Shown: positions 19,184-29,308, numbered from the stretch's first letter. The stretch is 64,000 bases of DNA from Prescottella defluvii (GCF_000738775.1 NZ_JPOC01000036.1:1-64000), one strand, 5' to 3'. Numbers and translations are program-made. Notes: generated by a model from the letters alone, not told the origin.

Positions 19184-20110
19184 TCAGATGACGGGGTTCG
19201 CCCCGTTGAGGAGGATCCACACAGCAACGCCGACGGCCACACCGAGGATCAGGATCACCGCCGACCCGACGTACGGGCGGGTGGCCCACTTGCGGCGGCC
19301 GTCCAAGGAGATCCGGCCGGGGCCGGTCAGGATGATCGCGGCCGCGGCGGCGGCGAGCACGGTCTCGTACTCGATGCCGTCGGGAGCGAAGTACTCGAGG
19401 CCGGGCACCATGGACTGCTTCACGCACCAGGCATTGATCATGACGGCCACCACGGTGGCAGCGGCGACGGGTGTGAGCAGACCCAGGATCAGCAGCACTC
19501 CGCCCGCGACCTCACCGACCGCGCCGACGACCGCGAGGACGCGCGCGTGATCGAAACCGGAGTCCATCAGGACGTCCCGGTAGCCGCCCAGCCCCGGCCC
19601 GTTCCACCACCCGGCGAGCTTCTGCAGGCCGTGCGCGAGCAGTGTGCCACCCACCGCGAGACGCAAGATGAGCAGACCGAGATCCAGTGTGCCGCGCCGG
19701 TTGTCCACCCCGCCGTCCGGTGCCGGGGTCGGCACGACCGCGACCGGGGCAGCGACCGTCAGCGCATCGCCGATCGGCTCCGACACGATCGGTTCCGACA
19801 TGATCGGATCGGTGGCGACCGGAGTGGGCACCGCGCGGGTCGGGACCGTCGGTTCGCCGCGCGAGATCACGGTGGTGGGCTGGTCGTCGAGGCCGGTCGG
19901 CGCGGGCGCGGGACGAAAGGTGGGAATCTGCTCCGTCGGCAGACTCGCGGCGTGCCTGTCGTAGAAGTCCAGGTCGTCGTCGGTGTGCGCCAACGGTCGG
20001 TTCACCCGGTCGACGGACTGCGCGGGGATCCTCGCGGTCGGCTGATCGTACGGGCTCGGCGCCGTTCCCGCGCCGGTGGACTCGGTGTGATCTTTCGACG
20101 TGTCGGTCAC
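19184..20110 (-). CDS. DoxX-family membrane protein with long cytoplasmic N-terminus (Rv3005c-like)
   Basis: A 308-residue protein. Residues 1-140 are hydrophilic, Pro/Thr/Asp-rich and probably disordered; the remainder has four membrane segments and the DoxX pattern (LRLAVGGTLLAHGLQKLAGWWNG, GEVAGGVLLILGLLTP, MINAWCVKQ). The M. tuberculosis homologue Rv3005c was reported to form part of a membrane-associated oxidoreductase complex with SodA and SseA. I start at the GTG at 20110 (VTDTSKDHTES); a longer reading would run into the divergent lppZ promoter region. Confidence 0.88.
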   Translation of the reverse strand: MTDTSKDHTESTGAGTAPSPYDQPTARIPAQSVDRVNRPLAHTDDDLDFYDRHAASLPTEQIPTFRPAPAPTGLDDQPTTVISRGEPTVPTRAVPTPVATDPIMSEPIVSEPIGDALTVAAPVAVVPTPAPDGGVDNRRGTLDLGLLILRLAVGGTLLAHGLQKLAGWWNGPGLGGYRDVLMDSGFDHARVLAVVGAVGEVAGGVLLILGLLTPVAAATVVAVMINAWCVKQSMVPGLEYFAPDGIEYETVLAAAAAAIILTGPGRISLDGRRKWATRPYVGSAVILILGVAVGVAVWILLNGANPVI

Positions 20111-20221
20111 GAATTGCAGCCTAGGACGGTTGGTGGGGGTTGACCGGGTAGCGCGGCCCGGCGCGCCGGTCACACCGCGCCGCGTGGCGTACCCCCGTCG
20201 GCCTTCCGTAACGTCTGCATC

Positions 20222-21364
20222 ATGACGAAGGGTGTACCGGGCCGAAAGGTGCGAGGGGCGGCCGCGGCAGCCATCTGTTCGATCGCGGTGGTGGCAGCCA
20301 CCGGATGCGCACGGTTCGACGACTCCACGTCGTCGCCCTTCACCCCCGAGCCGACGTTCGGGTCCGGTGCCGAAGTCCAGCCCCGCGAGCCGTCGGCCCC
20401 CTCGTCGGTGCCGCCCGAGCCGTCTGTACCGAACGATCCCTGCTTCGACCGCGACCCCAATGTCGTCGCCACGTGCCTGGACGCGACCGGCGGGCTGGTG
20501 ATGCTGCCGGACGGGGCCGCGTTCGTGACCGAGCGGCGCACCGGGCGCATCATGCGGGTGGCGCCGGGCGAGCAGCCGACCGAGTTCGCCCGGATCCCCG
20601 TCGATTCCGGATCCGACGGCGGTCTGCTGGACATCGCGCTGTCCCCCACGTTCGCCGAGGACCGCCTGCTGTACGCCTACATCACGACCGGCAGCGACAA
20701 CCGGGTCGTCCGTATCGCCGCCGGGGACACGCCGAAGGAGGTGCTGACCGGCATCCCGCGCGGTGACGTCGGCAACGCCGGGGCGCTGACGTTCTCGACG
20801 CCCGGCGAGTTGATGGTCCTGACCGGTGATGCCGGCAATCCGGCGGCCGCGGCGGATCCCGCGTCACTCGCCGGGAAGCTGCTCCGGGTCACGGCCCTGT
20901 CGTCGGCCCCGAATCCGCCACGACCGGCCGTCGTGCTGTCCGGGCTGGGCCGGGCGGGCGACGTGTGTGCGGACCACGGCGGCGGTGTGTGGGTCACGGA
21001 CCGCACGGCGCTCGAGGATCGGATCCAGCGCGTCCGACCGGACGGAACCGTCGGCTCGCCGGCGTGGACGTGGCCGGACAAGCCGGGCGTCGCAGGCTGC
21101 GCCGCCACGCCCGGTGCGGTTGCTGTGGCCCTGACGGACGCGAAGGCGATGGCGGTCCTGGCGACCGAACCGGAGACCGGTGCCGTCACGTCGGCGCCGG
21201 CCCTGCTCGCGCAGAACCTCTACGGCCGTCTCGGCGGGACGGTGATCAACGGTGCCGGCGAGATCTGGGCGGCCACGGTGAACAAGTCCGGCGGCGAGCC
21301 CGGCCCCACCGACGATCGCGTCGTCAAGATTCCGTTGCCGAGCGGAGGCGGCGGGACCGACTGA
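20222..21364 (+). CDS. lppZ: Lipoprotein with sorbosone-dehydrogenase-like beta-propeller (LppZ)
   Basis: A 380-residue exported lipoprotein. The signal (positive KGVPGRKVR, then hydrophobic AAAAAICSIAVVA) ends in the lipobox ATGC, giving Cys near residue 29. A Pro/Ser-rich linker follows, then a six-bladed propeller typical of glucose/sorbosone dehydrogenases (LPDGAAFVTERRTGRIMRV, GLLDIALSPTFAEDRLLYAY). PQQ binding or sugar oxidation is not proven for this family. It is divergent from the DoxX gene, as in M. tuberculosis (Rv3005c-Rv3006), and ends 3 bases before the convergent antiporter gene. Confidence 0.88.
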   Translation: MTKGVPGRKVRGAAAAAICSIAVVAATGCARFDDSTSSPFTPEPTFGSGAEVQPREPSAPSSVPPEPSVPNDPCFDRDPNVVATCLDATGGLVMLPDGAAFVTERRTGRIMRVAPGEQPTEFARIPVDSGSDGGLLDIALSPTFAEDRLLYAYITTGSDNRVVRIAAGDTPKEVLTGIPRGDVGNAGALTFSTPGELMVLTGDAGNPAAAADPASLAGKLLRVTALSSAPNPPRPAVVLSGLGRAGDVCADHGGGVWVTDRTALEDRIQRVRPDGTVGSPAWTWPDKPGVAGCAATPGAVAVALTDAKAMAVLATEPETGAVTSAPALLAQNLYGRLGGTVINGAGEIWAATVNKSGGEPGPTDDRVVKIPLPSGGGGTD

Positions 21365-21367
21365 CGC

Positions 21368-22600
21368 TCAGACGCTCGCGGGTCCGGTCGGCTGCCGATC
21401 CGTCCGATCGCGGCGCTCACCCCGGTCGTCGCGGGTCAGCGCACTCGCGATCATCGGCAGCACCAGGACCGTGATCGCGCCGGCCGCGACGAGGATCGAC
21501 GCGGTCCCGTTGGACATCTCACCTGCCGCCACAGCGACGCCGGTGACCGCGACGATGAGCGGCAGACCCGTCGTGGAGTACAGCGCGATCTGGAGTTGCT
21601 CACGGGTGTCGAAGTTCGCGCCGTCCGGTCCCCGGTCGTAGCGCGACGCCACGAACACCGGCAGTCCGCGGGCCACCAGCAGCAGGCCCAGGAAAGCGAG
21701 GAGGACCAGCGGCGCACCGGCCACCGCGGACACGTCGATCGCCATGCCGGACGTGACGAAGAAGATCGGGATCAGGAGTCCGAACGCGAGGCCCTCGAGC
21801 TTGGACTCGAGCCGCTCGTTGCCGTCGGGCACCGCGCGGCGCAGGATGAAGCCCGCCGCGAAGGCACCGAGGATGACGTCGAGGTCGAACACCGCCGCGA
21901 CCGCGATCAACGCCACCAGCAGCAACATCACCAGGCGGACGGTCGTCTGGGCGGTGGTGTCCGCACCGCGCCGGATCACTGCGACCAGGTCCGAACCCTC
22001 ACGCAGGATCCGGGCCGGCAGGATCGCGACGACGACCGCCACCACCGCGAAGGCGGCCAGCACGACGAGGGACATGACCGCGCCGCGCGCCCCGAGCAGC
22101 ACCGCCATCGCGATCACCGGGCCGATCTCGCCGACCGCGCCGTGGTTGAGTACCGCCTTGCCGACAGGTGTCGTGACGATGCCGCGATCCTTGAGGATCG
22201 GCAGCAGCGTGCCGAGGGCCGTCGACGTCAATGCGATCGCCACGGCGATCTCGGAGTGGACCAGGCCCGCCGCACCCAACGCGGCGACGATCGCGAACGC
22301 GACGGCCAGGCACACCAGCCACGTCACGAGTGCGCGACGGCCCCCGCGGCCGGTCAGTTCGTCGCGGTCCACCTCGTAGCCGGCGAGGAGAAACAGCATG
22401 CCCAGGCCGAGTTCCCGCAGCATCTCGATCTCGCTGCCGGCATTCGCGAGGTCGAGGACGTAGGGACCGATCACGATCCCTGCCACGAGCAGCAACACCA
22501 CCTCGGGCACCAGCTTGCGCGGCAGTGATCCGGCGAGCAGTGGCGCCACCACCGCTGCGACGGCGATCCAGAACAGCGAGGTGGCGACTGCAGCGTCCAT
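21368..22600 (-). CDS. Monovalent cation:proton antiporter (CPA2/KefB-type)
   Basis: A 410-residue protein of about 12-13 membrane segments, without TrkA-N or other cytoplasmic regulatory domains. It shows CPA2 features: LGLGMLFLLAGYEVDRDEL near segment 3, conserved polar residues in ALTSTALGTLLPIL and NHGAVGEIGPVIAMAVL, and LDVILGAFAAGFILRR. It should exchange Na+ or K+ for protons at the cytoplasmic membrane. It starts 23 bases after gatB and is probably co-transcribed with pfkA and gatB. The C-terminus is a short charged tail rich in Arg/Asp. Confidence 0.88.
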   Translation of the reverse strand: MDAAVATSLFWIAVAAVVAPLLAGSLPRKLVPEVVLLLVAGIVIGPYVLDLANAGSEIEMLRELGLGMLFLLAGYEVDRDELTGRGGRRALVTWLVCLAVAFAIVAALGAAGLVHSEIAVAIALTSTALGTLLPILKDRGIVTTPVGKAVLNHGAVGEIGPVIAMAVLLGARGAVMSLVVLAAFAVVAVVVAILPARILREGSDLVAVIRRGADTTAQTTVRLVMLLLVALIAVAAVFDLDVILGAFAAGFILRRAVPDGNERLESKLEGLAFGLLIPIFFVTSGMAIDVSAVAGAPLVLLAFLGLLLVARGLPVFVASRYDRGPDGANFDTREQLQIALYSTTGLPLIVAVTGVAVAAGEMSNGTASILVAAGAITVLVLPMIASALTRDDRGERRDRTDRQPTGPASV

Positions 22601-22623
22601 GGGGCGCTACATTATCTGCTACA

Positions 22624-24138
22624 TCAGCTGCATGCGGCGATGACGAGCTCCTTGACGCGCGCCGGGTCGGCCTGGCCGCGAGTCGCCTTCATCACGTCGC
22701 CGACGATCTTGCCTGCCGCAGCGACCTTGCCGCTGCGGATCTTGTCGGCGATGTCGGGGTTCGCGGCGAGGGCCGCGTCGACCGCGGCCTGCAGTGCCGA
22801 GTCGTCACGCACGACCTCGAGGCCACGGGCGGCCACGACCTCTTCCGGCTCACCCTCGCCGGCGAGCACACCGTCGACCACCTGACGGGCCAGCTTGTTG
22901 GTGAGCTTGCCGTCGCCGACGAGCGCGACGACCTTGGCGACCTGAGCCGGGGTGATCGCCAGCTCCGCCAGCTCGACACCGCGGGTGTTGGCCTGCTGCG
23001 CGAGGTAGGCGACCCACCACGAGCGGGCCTCGGACGCGGGCGCTCCGGCCTCCGTCGTCGCGATCACCAGATCGAGAGCACCGGCGTTGACCAGGTCGCG
23101 CATCTCCTCGTCGGAGACACCCCACTCCTCCTGGATGCGGGCGCGGCGCAGCCACGGCAGCTCGGGCAGCGTGCCACGCAGTTCCTCGACCCACGCGGCG
23201 TCGGGCGCGACGGGCTCGAGATCCGGCTCCGGGAAGTAGCGGTAGTCCTCGGCGGTCTCCTTGCGGCGACCGGCGGACGTGGTGCCGTCGGCCTCCTGGA
23301 AGTGCCGGGTCTCCTGGATGATCTCGCCACCGGCGACGAGGACGGCAGCCTGACGGCGCATCTCGTAGCGGACGGCGACCTCGACGCTCTTGAGCGAGTT
23401 GACGTTCTTGGTCTCGGTGCGGGTGCCGAACACGTCTGCGCCGATCGGCATGAGCGAGACGTTGGCGTCGCAGCGCAGCGAACCCTGGTCCATGCGGACG
23501 TCGGAGACGTCGAGGGCCTTGAGCAGATCGCGCAGGGCGGCGACGTACGCGCGGGCCACCTCGGGTGCGCGCTCACCGGCACCGGTGATGGGCTTGGTGA
23601 CGATCTCCACGAGCGGCACGCCGGCCCGGTTGTAGTCGAGCAGCGAGTGGCTCGCGCCGTGGATCCGGCCGGTGGCGCCGCCGACGTGCAGCGACTTGCC
23701 GGTGTCCTCCTCCATGTGGGCGCGCTCGATGTCGACGCGCCAGGTGCTGCCGTCGTCGAGCACGACGTCGAGGTACCCCTCGGTCGCGATGGGCTCGTCG
23801 TACTGCGAGATCTGGTAGTTCTTCGGCTGGTCCGGGTAGAAGTAGTTCTTCCGCGCGAACCGGCCCCACGGGGTGATCGAGCAGTTCAGCGCCAGGCCGA
23901 TGCGGATCGCGGACTCGACGGCGGCCTGGTTGACCACCGGAAGCGCTCCGGGCATGCCGAGGCACACGGGGCACACCTGGGTGTTGGGCTCGGCACCGAA
24001 CGCCGTGGGGCACGGGCAGAACATCTTGGTGTTGGTGTGCAGCTCGACGTGCACTTCCATGCCCAATACGGGCTCGAACTTCGCGAGGACGGCGTCATAG
24101 TCGAGAAGGTCAGCGGACACGGCGGCAGTCATGGCCAT
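22624..24138 (-). CDS. gatB: Asp/Glu-tRNA(Asn/Gln) amidotransferase subunit B
   Basis: GatB binds mischarged Glu-tRNA-Gln (and Asp-tRNA-Asn), activates the side-chain carboxylate and receives ammonia from GatA. The N-terminal cradle contains [16 protein letters not shown], the [18 protein letters not shown] zinc-type motif and [14 protein letters not shown]; the C-terminus carries the YqeY-like tail domain ([16 protein letters not shown]). At 504 residues the gene is complete. The ATG at 24138 begins [15 protein letters not shown]. It follows pfkA by 16 bases. GatA and GatC are encoded together at 30.3-32.1 kb. Confidence 0.97.
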   Translation of the reverse strand: MAMTAAVSADLLDYDAVLAKFEPVLGMEVHVELHTNTKMFCPCPTAFGAEPNTQVCPVCLGMPGALPVVNQAAVESAIRIGLALNCSITPWGRFARKNYFYPDQPKNYQISQYDEPIATEGYLDVVLDDGSTWRVDIERAHMEEDTGKSLHVGGATGRIHGASHSLLDYNRAGVPLVEIVTKPITGAGERAPEVARAYVAALRDLLKALDVSDVRMDQGSLRCDANVSLMPIGADVFGTRTETKNVNSLKSVEVAVRYEMRRQAAVLVAGGEIIQETRHFQEADGTTSAGRRKETAEDYRYFPEPDLEPVAPDAAWVEELRGTLPELPWLRRARIQEEWGVSDEEMRDLVNAGALDLVIATTEAGAPASEARSWWVAYLAQQANTRGVELAELAITPAQVAKVVALVGDGKLTNKLARQVVDGVLAGEGEPEEVVAARGLEVVRDDSALQAAVDAALAANPDIADKIRSGKVAAAGKIVGDVMKATRGQADPARVKELVIAACS

Positions 24139-24154
24139 GAGTTTATGCGCCCCG

Positions 24155-25186
24155 TCACCCGAAGAACGCGGCCGCCTCCCGGTAGCGCTCGACGGGCACG
24201 GTCTTGAGCTGTTTGGTCGCCTCCGACAGCGGCACCAACTCGATGTTCGTCCCGTGCAGCGCCACCATCTGACCGAACTGGTTGTTGTGCGCGGCGTCGG
24301 TCGCATGGACGCCGAACCGGGTCGCCAGCACCCGGTCGTACGGCGTCGGCGTGCCGCCGCGCTGCACGTGCCCGAGGACCGTCGTGCGCACCTCCTTGCC
24401 GATGCGGCGTTCGATCTCGACGGCCAGTTGCTGCGCGACCCCGGTGAAGATCTTGTGGCCGAACTCGTCGATGCCGCCCTCCCGGAGGGTCATCGACTCC
24501 GGGTCCGGCGAGGCGCCCTCCGCGACGACACAGATGAAGTGGGAGTCGCCGCGCTGGAAGCGCTTCTTGACCAGCGCACACACCTCGTCGACGTCGAACG
24601 GCTCCTCCGGCACCAGGGTCAGGTGCGCACCGGACGCCATTCCCGCGTGCAGCGCGATCCAACCGGCGTGCCGCCCCATCACCTCGACGAGCATCACCCG
24701 CTGATGCGATTCGGCGGTGGTGTGCAGCCGGTCGATCGCGTCGGTGGCGATGGTCAGGGCGGTGTCGAACCCGAACGTGACGTCGGTGCAGTCGATGTCG
24801 TTGTCGATCGTCTTGGGTACCCCCACGACGGGGACCCCGCTGTCGGCGAGCCAGCTCGCGGCGGTGAGCGTGCCCTCCCCGCCGATCGGGATGAGCACGT
24901 CGATGCCGTTGTCGTCGAGGGTCTGTTTGATCCGGTCGAGGCCGTCGTGCAGCTTCTGCGGATTGACCCGCGCGGTGCCGAGGATGGTGCCGCCGCGGGC
25001 GAGGATGCGATCGATGCGGTCCTCGTTGCGCATCTGCATCTTGCGGTCCTCGAGCAGCCCCCGCCAGCCGTCCTGGAACCCGACGACGGTGCTGCCGTAG
25101 CGCGCGTCCGCGGTGCGCACGACGGCGCGGATGACGGCGTTGAGTCCGGGGCAGTCGCCGCCCCCGGTCAGGATTCCGATGCGCAT
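24155..25186 (-). CDS. pfkA: 6-phosphofructokinase
   Basis: A 343-residue enzyme that phosphorylates fructose 6-phosphate in glycolysis. Motifs: [17 protein letters not shown] (phosphate-binding loop), [11 protein letters not shown] and [12 protein letters not shown] (catalytic Asp), and [13 protein letters not shown]. In this subgroup a glycine in GGEGT indicates ATP as donor (Asp at that site goes with pyrophosphate), although the lysine in PKTIDND is shared with the pyrophosphate enzymes. This is the group III pattern of actinomycetes. The ATG at 25186 gives [10 protein letters not shown], with GAGAGGGG upstream; a GTG immediately before is possible. Confidence 0.95.
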   Translation of the reverse strand: MRIGILTGGGDCPGLNAVIRAVVRTADARYGSTVVGFQDGWRGLLEDRKMQMRNEDRIDRILARGGTILGTARVNPQKLHDGLDRIKQTLDDNGIDVLIPIGGEGTLTAASWLADSGVPVVGVPKTIDNDIDCTDVTFGFDTALTIATDAIDRLHTTAESHQRVMLVEVMGRHAGWIALHAGMASGAHLTLVPEEPFDVDEVCALVKKRFQRGDSHFICVVAEGASPDPESMTLREGGIDEFGHKIFTGVAQQLAVEIERRIGKEVRTTVLGHVQRGGTPTPYDRVLATRFGVHATDAAHNNQFGQMVALHGTNIELVPLSEATKQLKTVPVERYREAAAFFG

Positions 25187-25278
25187 CACGGCCCCTCTCG
25201 GCCATCACGGAGAAGAATGGAGCAGAGCGGTCCCTTCTCATCTTGCCGCGCCTGCGCCGATCAGGCACGCCGAGTCGA

Positions 25279-25947
25279 TCACCCGGGTGTGACGAGTCCG
25301 GTTTCGTAGGCGAGGACGACGGCCTGGGCGCGGTCGCGCAGCGACAGCTTCGCGAGCACCTTCCCGACGTGCGTCTTGACGGTCTGTTCCGCGACGAACA
25401 ACCGTTCGGCGATCTCGATGTTCGACAGTCCCGCGGCGATCAGTTCGAGGACCTCCCGCTCACGGGGCGTGAGCGCGTCGAGTTGCCGGCCACGGTGGCG
25501 CGGGGTCGCGCGTCGCCGGGTGACGTCCTCGATGAGCCTCCGGGTGACGCTCGGCGCGAGCAGCGCCTCACCGGCCGCGACGACGCGCACCGCCCGGATC
25601 AGTTCCTCGGCCGGCGCGTCCTTGAGCAGGAATCCGCTCGCCCCCAGCCCGAGGGCCTCGTAGACGTACTCGTCGATGTCGAACGTGGTGAGCATCAGCA
25701 CCCGCACCGGCGGTTCCAGTGCCGCCGCGAGGATCTCGCGTGCCGCGTCGAGCCCGTTCATCTCCGGCATCCGCACGTCCATCAGCACGACGTCCGGCCG
25801 CAGCCGCTTGACCTCGGTGACCGCGGCACGACCGTCGGGGGCGTCTCCGATGACGCTGATGTCGGGTTGCGCGCCCAGCAGCGCGCCGAAGCCCTGCCGC
25901 ACCATCGCCTGGTCGTCCGCAATGAATACCGTGATCGCCACCGCCAC
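25279..25947 (-). CDS. NarL/LuxR-family response regulator
   Basis: A 222-residue two-component regulator. The receiver domain (about 1-125) has the acidic pocket FIADDQ, the phosphoacceptor Asp in VVLMDVRMPEMNG (about residue 56) and the conserved Lys in LLKDAP. A LuxR-type helix-turn-helix follows (LTPREREVLELIAAGLSNIE, about 158-215). It starts 3 bases after the kinase stop, so the two form an operon. The target is unknown; the divergent phospholipase/hydrolase pair on the other side of the kinase gene is a candidate by position only. Confidence 0.93.
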   Translation of the reverse strand: MAVAITVFIADDQAMVRQGFGALLGAQPDISVIGDAPDGRAAVTEVKRLRPDVVLMDVRMPEMNGLDAAREILAAALEPPVRVLMLTTFDIDEYVYEALGLGASGFLLKDAPAEELIRAVRVVAAGEALLAPSVTRRLIEDVTRRRATPRHRGRQLDALTPREREVLELIAAGLSNIEIAERLFVAEQTVKTHVGKVLAKLSLRDRAQAVVLAYETGLVTPG

Positions 25948-25950
25948 AGC

Positions 25951-27126
25951 CTAGGCGAGCGGCGCGCTCGGGATTTGCGCCCTGACCTCGAATCCGCCGT
26001 CGTCCCGCACGAGGGTGTCGAGGGTGCCACCGATCGCGGCCGCGCGTTCGCGCATGCCGGCGATGCCGCTGCCACCCGACGACTCCGGCGGTCGGGCAGC
26101 CTGCGAGGCAGGACCGTTGTGCACCACGATCGAGGTGACGGTCGGTCCGTACTCGACCGCCACCGTCACCGGTGCGCCCGGGCAGTGCCGGGCGGCATTG
26201 GACAGCGACTCCTGCAGGATCCGGTACACCGTCAGTCCCGCGATCTCCGACAGCGCCGCCGGATCGCCGGTGACGTTCCACGACAACGAGATCCCCGCCC
26301 GCCGGGTGCCGTCGAGCAACTCCCGGATCTCGCCGACGCCGGGCTGGGGTGCCCGATCGATCGTCTCGGCGTCGCTGCGCAGCACGCCCAGCAGACCGCG
26401 GATCTCGTTGAGCGCCTCCCGCGCGGTGGCGCCGATGGACTCGAACTCGGCTTTCGCCTCGTCGGACACCGACGCGATCCGGTACGGCGCGCTCTGCGCC
26501 TGCACGACGACCATCGACATGTGGTGGGCCACGACGTCGTGCAGGTCACGGGCGATGCGCGCCTTCTCCTCGAGGATCGCCCGGCGCGCCCGTTCCAGTT
26601 CACCGGCCTCCTCCTCGGCGGCCAACTGGCGGCGGGAGAGCACCAGCCAGCGGATCAGGAGACCGAAGACGACCAGCGCGCTGAGCCCCACCGCCCAGCC
26701 GATGCCGTCGTCGCCCGGGGTGTTCGCGAAGAACAGCAGCACCGTCGAGATCCACGCCACCGCGACGGTGGGCAGAGCGGCGACGAGACTCACCGCCAAC
26801 AGCAGCGTCATGATCACGATGATGTGCACGACCTGCCAGGGGTAGACGTACCCCGAGTCCGGGACGAGATCGAACACCCACGGGATCACGAGCGCCGACA
26901 CCGCCGACACCGCCCATCCGAGAGCCGGATTGGAACGGACGAAGAGGAACGGCCACGCGGCGAGCGCCGCGATGATCGGCTGCACGGGCGGCGGCACCTG
27001 ATGGGTGAGGTGCAGCGTCGGCCAGGCCACCGCGAACAGGATCACGGTGACGAGACCGATGACGACGTTCACCCCGTGCCCGCGCAACCGGTTCGTCGCG
27101 CCACGGACCACTCTCGTTCCACTCAC
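25951..27126 (-). CDS. Sensor histidine kinase (HisKA_3, NarL-type partner)
   Basis: A 391-residue membrane kinase with five to six N-terminal hydrophobic segments (about 15-165) and no large extracellular loop. The dimerisation and phosphoacceptor helix RIARDLHDVVAHHMSMVVVQ has its His at about residue 200, followed by a HATPase_c domain (LQESLSNAARH, GSGIAGMRERAAAIGG). It resembles DesK-like kinases that sense membrane state, a comparison from architecture only. The GTG at 27126 has GGAACCT upstream. It is divergent from the secreted phospholipase A2 gene, with 168 bases between them. Confidence 0.93.
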   Translation of the reverse strand: MSGTRVVRGATNRLRGHGVNVVIGLVTVILFAVAWPTLHLTHQVPPPVQPIIAALAAWPFLFVRSNPALGWAVSAVSALVIPWVFDLVPDSGYVYPWQVVHIIVIMTLLLAVSLVAALPTVAVAWISTVLLFFANTPGDDGIGWAVGLSALVVFGLLIRWLVLSRRQLAAEEEAGELERARRAILEEKARIARDLHDVVAHHMSMVVVQAQSAPYRIASVSDEAKAEFESIGATAREALNEIRGLLGVLRSDAETIDRAPQPGVGEIRELLDGTRRAGISLSWNVTGDPAALSEIAGLTVYRILQESLSNAARHCPGAPVTVAVEYGPTVTSIVVHNGPASQAARPPESSGGSGIAGMRERAAAIGGTLDTLVRDDGGFEVRAQIPSAPLA

Positions 27127-27294
27127 AGGTTCCGACTCTAGGAACTCCGGTCTCGTCGAGCCTCATACCTGAGGGTGAGATCGGCGTGGCTCCGAAGTAC
27201 GAGCGACGCCGCACCGATCCCGCTCGGGCACTGCACACGATCCCCACCGCCGGGTGATGCCCCAGCGTACGACCCATTTCTAGCGTCGTTTGGC

Positions 27295-27915
27295 ATGCGA
27301 ACCAGAATCTGGGCCGGCGCGGTCCTGGCCGCCACCTCGATCGTGACCGCCGCCTCGTACGCACCCGCAGCCGACGCGGACACCCCGTTGCGAGAGAACG
27401 TCGTCGCTGCCCGGGCCGTCACCGCCCTGACCACCCTGACCGCCGACGACCGGTCACCGGACGTGGTGCCGCGCGATTTCGACGAGGTGATGGGCTATCG
27501 ACCCACCGTCGAGAACGGGATGCTCGTCAATCCGGACGGGGCGTGCTCGTCGCCGGTGCCGCTGCCGTCCGAGTTCGACACGGCATGCAAGTCGCACGAC
27601 TTCGGCTACGACCTGCTGCGGTACGCCCACCTGGGCGGCGGCGACCTCGGACCGTGGGCGCGCACCGAGATCGATGCCCAACTGGACCGGCGCCTGCACG
27701 ACGCGTGCGATGCCCGGATCCGGGACCGCGCACAGTGTTTCGTGATGGCAGACACCGCCGCGACCGCGGTCGGATGGAACTCGCGGAGGCAGGGCTACGG
27801 CACCCCCGTCGACGAACCCTGGATCCGGTACGCCCTCGGCGGCTCCCTCACCGTCGCGGGGATGCTGGCCTCCGCGTTCGTGATCCGCCGGGTCCGGTCC
27901 CGGGGTGCGGCATGA
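27295..27915 (+). CDS. Secreted/membrane-tethered prokaryotic phospholipase A2
   Basis: A 206-residue protein. The signal peptide (about 1-29) ends after PAADA. The catalytic segment FDTACKSHDFGYDLLRYA holds the His-Asp pair of the prokaryotic phospholipase A2 family, and two further Cys pairs (GACSSP; HDACDARIRDRAQC) would form disulfides. Unusually, a hydrophobic helix (about 178-198, ALGGSLTVAGMLASAFV) followed by RRVRSR predicts a C-terminal anchor with the enzyme outside. The stop overlaps the next start (ATGA), so it is translationally coupled to the membrane hydrolase at 27912. The likely substrate is phospholipid, inferred from the family. Confidence 0.85.
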   Translation: MRTRIWAGAVLAATSIVTAASYAPAADADTPLRENVVAARAVTALTTLTADDRSPDVVPRDFDEVMGYRPTVENGMLVNPDGACSSPVPLPSEFDTACKSHDFGYDLLRYAHLGGGDLGPWARTEIDAQLDRRLHDACDARIRDRAQCFVMADTAATAVGWNSRRQGYGTPVDEPWIRYALGGSLTVAGMLASAFVIRRVRSRGAA

Positions 27916-29264
27916 GCGTCGCCGCGGGCACCCGGGCCGTCACCTCGGGCGCCCTGACGCTTCCCCGTGTGAGCACGACGCTGGCGCTGTCCGGAGGAGC
28001 CGTCGCAGCGCTCGCCCCGTCCCTGCTGCCCCGCGGACCCGTCCCCCAGGGTGTCCTGACCGGGGCACTGGCGGCGCTGGCCTGGGGCGCCGTGTCGGTG
28101 ATGCGCCGGTTCAGGCGTTCGAGCGCGGTGGAACGTCACCGGGACGGCCGCGTCGTCGCGTTGGTGCTCGGCGTCGTCGCACTCGTCTGGTCGGTCGCGA
28201 CCGCGAATCGCTGGCAGAACGCGGTGCGGGCGGCGATGGGTGCGCCGACGGTCGGTGCCGGGCACTGGGCGGAGGTGGCGTTCTGGGCGAGCGGGACGTG
28301 CCTGGCACTGTTCGGGGTAATCCGTGGAACCTGCAGCGTCGCAAGCCGTCTCGGACCGGTACGAGCGGTCGCACTGTCGCTCGTGGCGGGATCGGTTCTC
28401 GTTGCTGCCGCCGCTCCCGCCACGGCCTCCGCTGCGTCGCAGCACTTCCGGAGCACGAGCGCACGGATCGACCCGACACTGGCACCCGGTGATCCTCGGT
28501 CACTCGTCCCCTGGTCGAGCCTGGGCGCGGAAGGGCGCCGATTCGTCGCCGGAGTGTCCGATCCGCGCAGTGTCCGAACCTATGTCGGCCTCGACTCGGC
28601 CCCGACCGTGACCGCGCGAGCCCGGCTCGCGGTCGCCGAGATGGATCGTGCGGGGGCCTTCCTCCGGTCCCGGGTGGTCGTCGCGGTCCCCACCGGTTCG
28701 GGGTGGATCGACGGCGAGGCCGCCCGCGGGCTCGAACGCCGCTTCGCCGGCGATGTCGCGACAGTCGGCCTGCAGTACTCGTATGCACCGAGTTGGGCGA
28801 CGTTCCTGTTCGGTCGGGCCGACGCCGAGGAATCGGCGCGCGCACTGTTCACGGCCGTGTCGGAGCGGATCGGGCAGTTGCCCGCGGCGGAGCGCCCGGC
28901 ACTGCACGTGTACGGGCAGAGTCTGGGGTCGGTGGGCGGCAGCGCTATCTTCGACGACGCCGCGGACCGGCAGGCACGCACGTGCAGCGTCCTGTGGGCC
29001 GGGCCCCCGGCCGGAGCCGTCCGAACCGACGACGCGACGGTGCTGGCGAACAGTTCCGATCCGGTGGTGTGGTGGTCGCCCTCGCTGCTCGCCCGAGCAC
29101 CCGACCTCCACCGGGTACGCATCGATGCACCTGTGCCACAATGGATTCCCGGCATCAGCTTCCTCCAGACCAGCGTGGACATGCTGTTCGCGCTCGACGC
29201 CCCCGCCGGGCACGGGCACCGGTACGGCGACGATCAGGGCCTGCGGATGCCGGACTGCCCCTGA
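27912..29264 (+). CDS. Polytopic membrane alpha/beta-hydrolase (Abhydrolase_9 type)
   Basis: A 450-residue protein. Four or five hydrophobic segments occupy residues 1-165; the C-terminal half (about 185-450) is an alpha/beta-hydrolase of the actinobacterial membrane-hydrolase family. The nucleophile elbow is GQSLG in HVYGQSLGSVGGSAIF (Ser near 337), RTYVGLDSA begins the domain, and DPVVWW precedes a probable acid region. It overlaps the phospholipase A2 gene by four bases. Related mycobacterial proteins have no assigned substrate. The pairing suggests joint action on lipids at the outer face of the membrane, such as phospholipid then lysophospholipid or fatty acyl ester. Confidence 0.85.
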   Translation: MSVAAGTRAVTSGALTLPRVSTTLALSGGAVAALAPSLLPRGPVPQGVLTGALAALAWGAVSVMRRFRRSSAVERHRDGRVVALVLGVVALVWSVATANRWQNAVRAAMGAPTVGAGHWAEVAFWASGTCLALFGVIRGTCSVASRLGPVRAVALSLVAGSVLVAAAAPATASAASQHFRSTSARIDPTLAPGDPRSLVPWSSLGAEGRRFVAGVSDPRSVRTYVGLDSAPTVTARARLAVAEMDRAGAFLRSRVVVAVPTGSGWIDGEAARGLERRFAGDVATVGLQYSYAPSWATFLFGRADAEESARALFTAVSERIGQLPAAERPALHVYGQSLGSVGGSAIFDDAADRQARTCSVLWAGPPAGAVRTDDATVLANSSDPVVWWSPSLLARAPDLHRVRIDAPVPQWIPGISFLQTSVDMLFALDAPAGHGHRYGDDQGLRMPDCP

Positions 29265-29308
29265 TCGGAAGCGTCCCGCGACCGCCGGTGTGCGCCTACC
29301 GTGGACCC

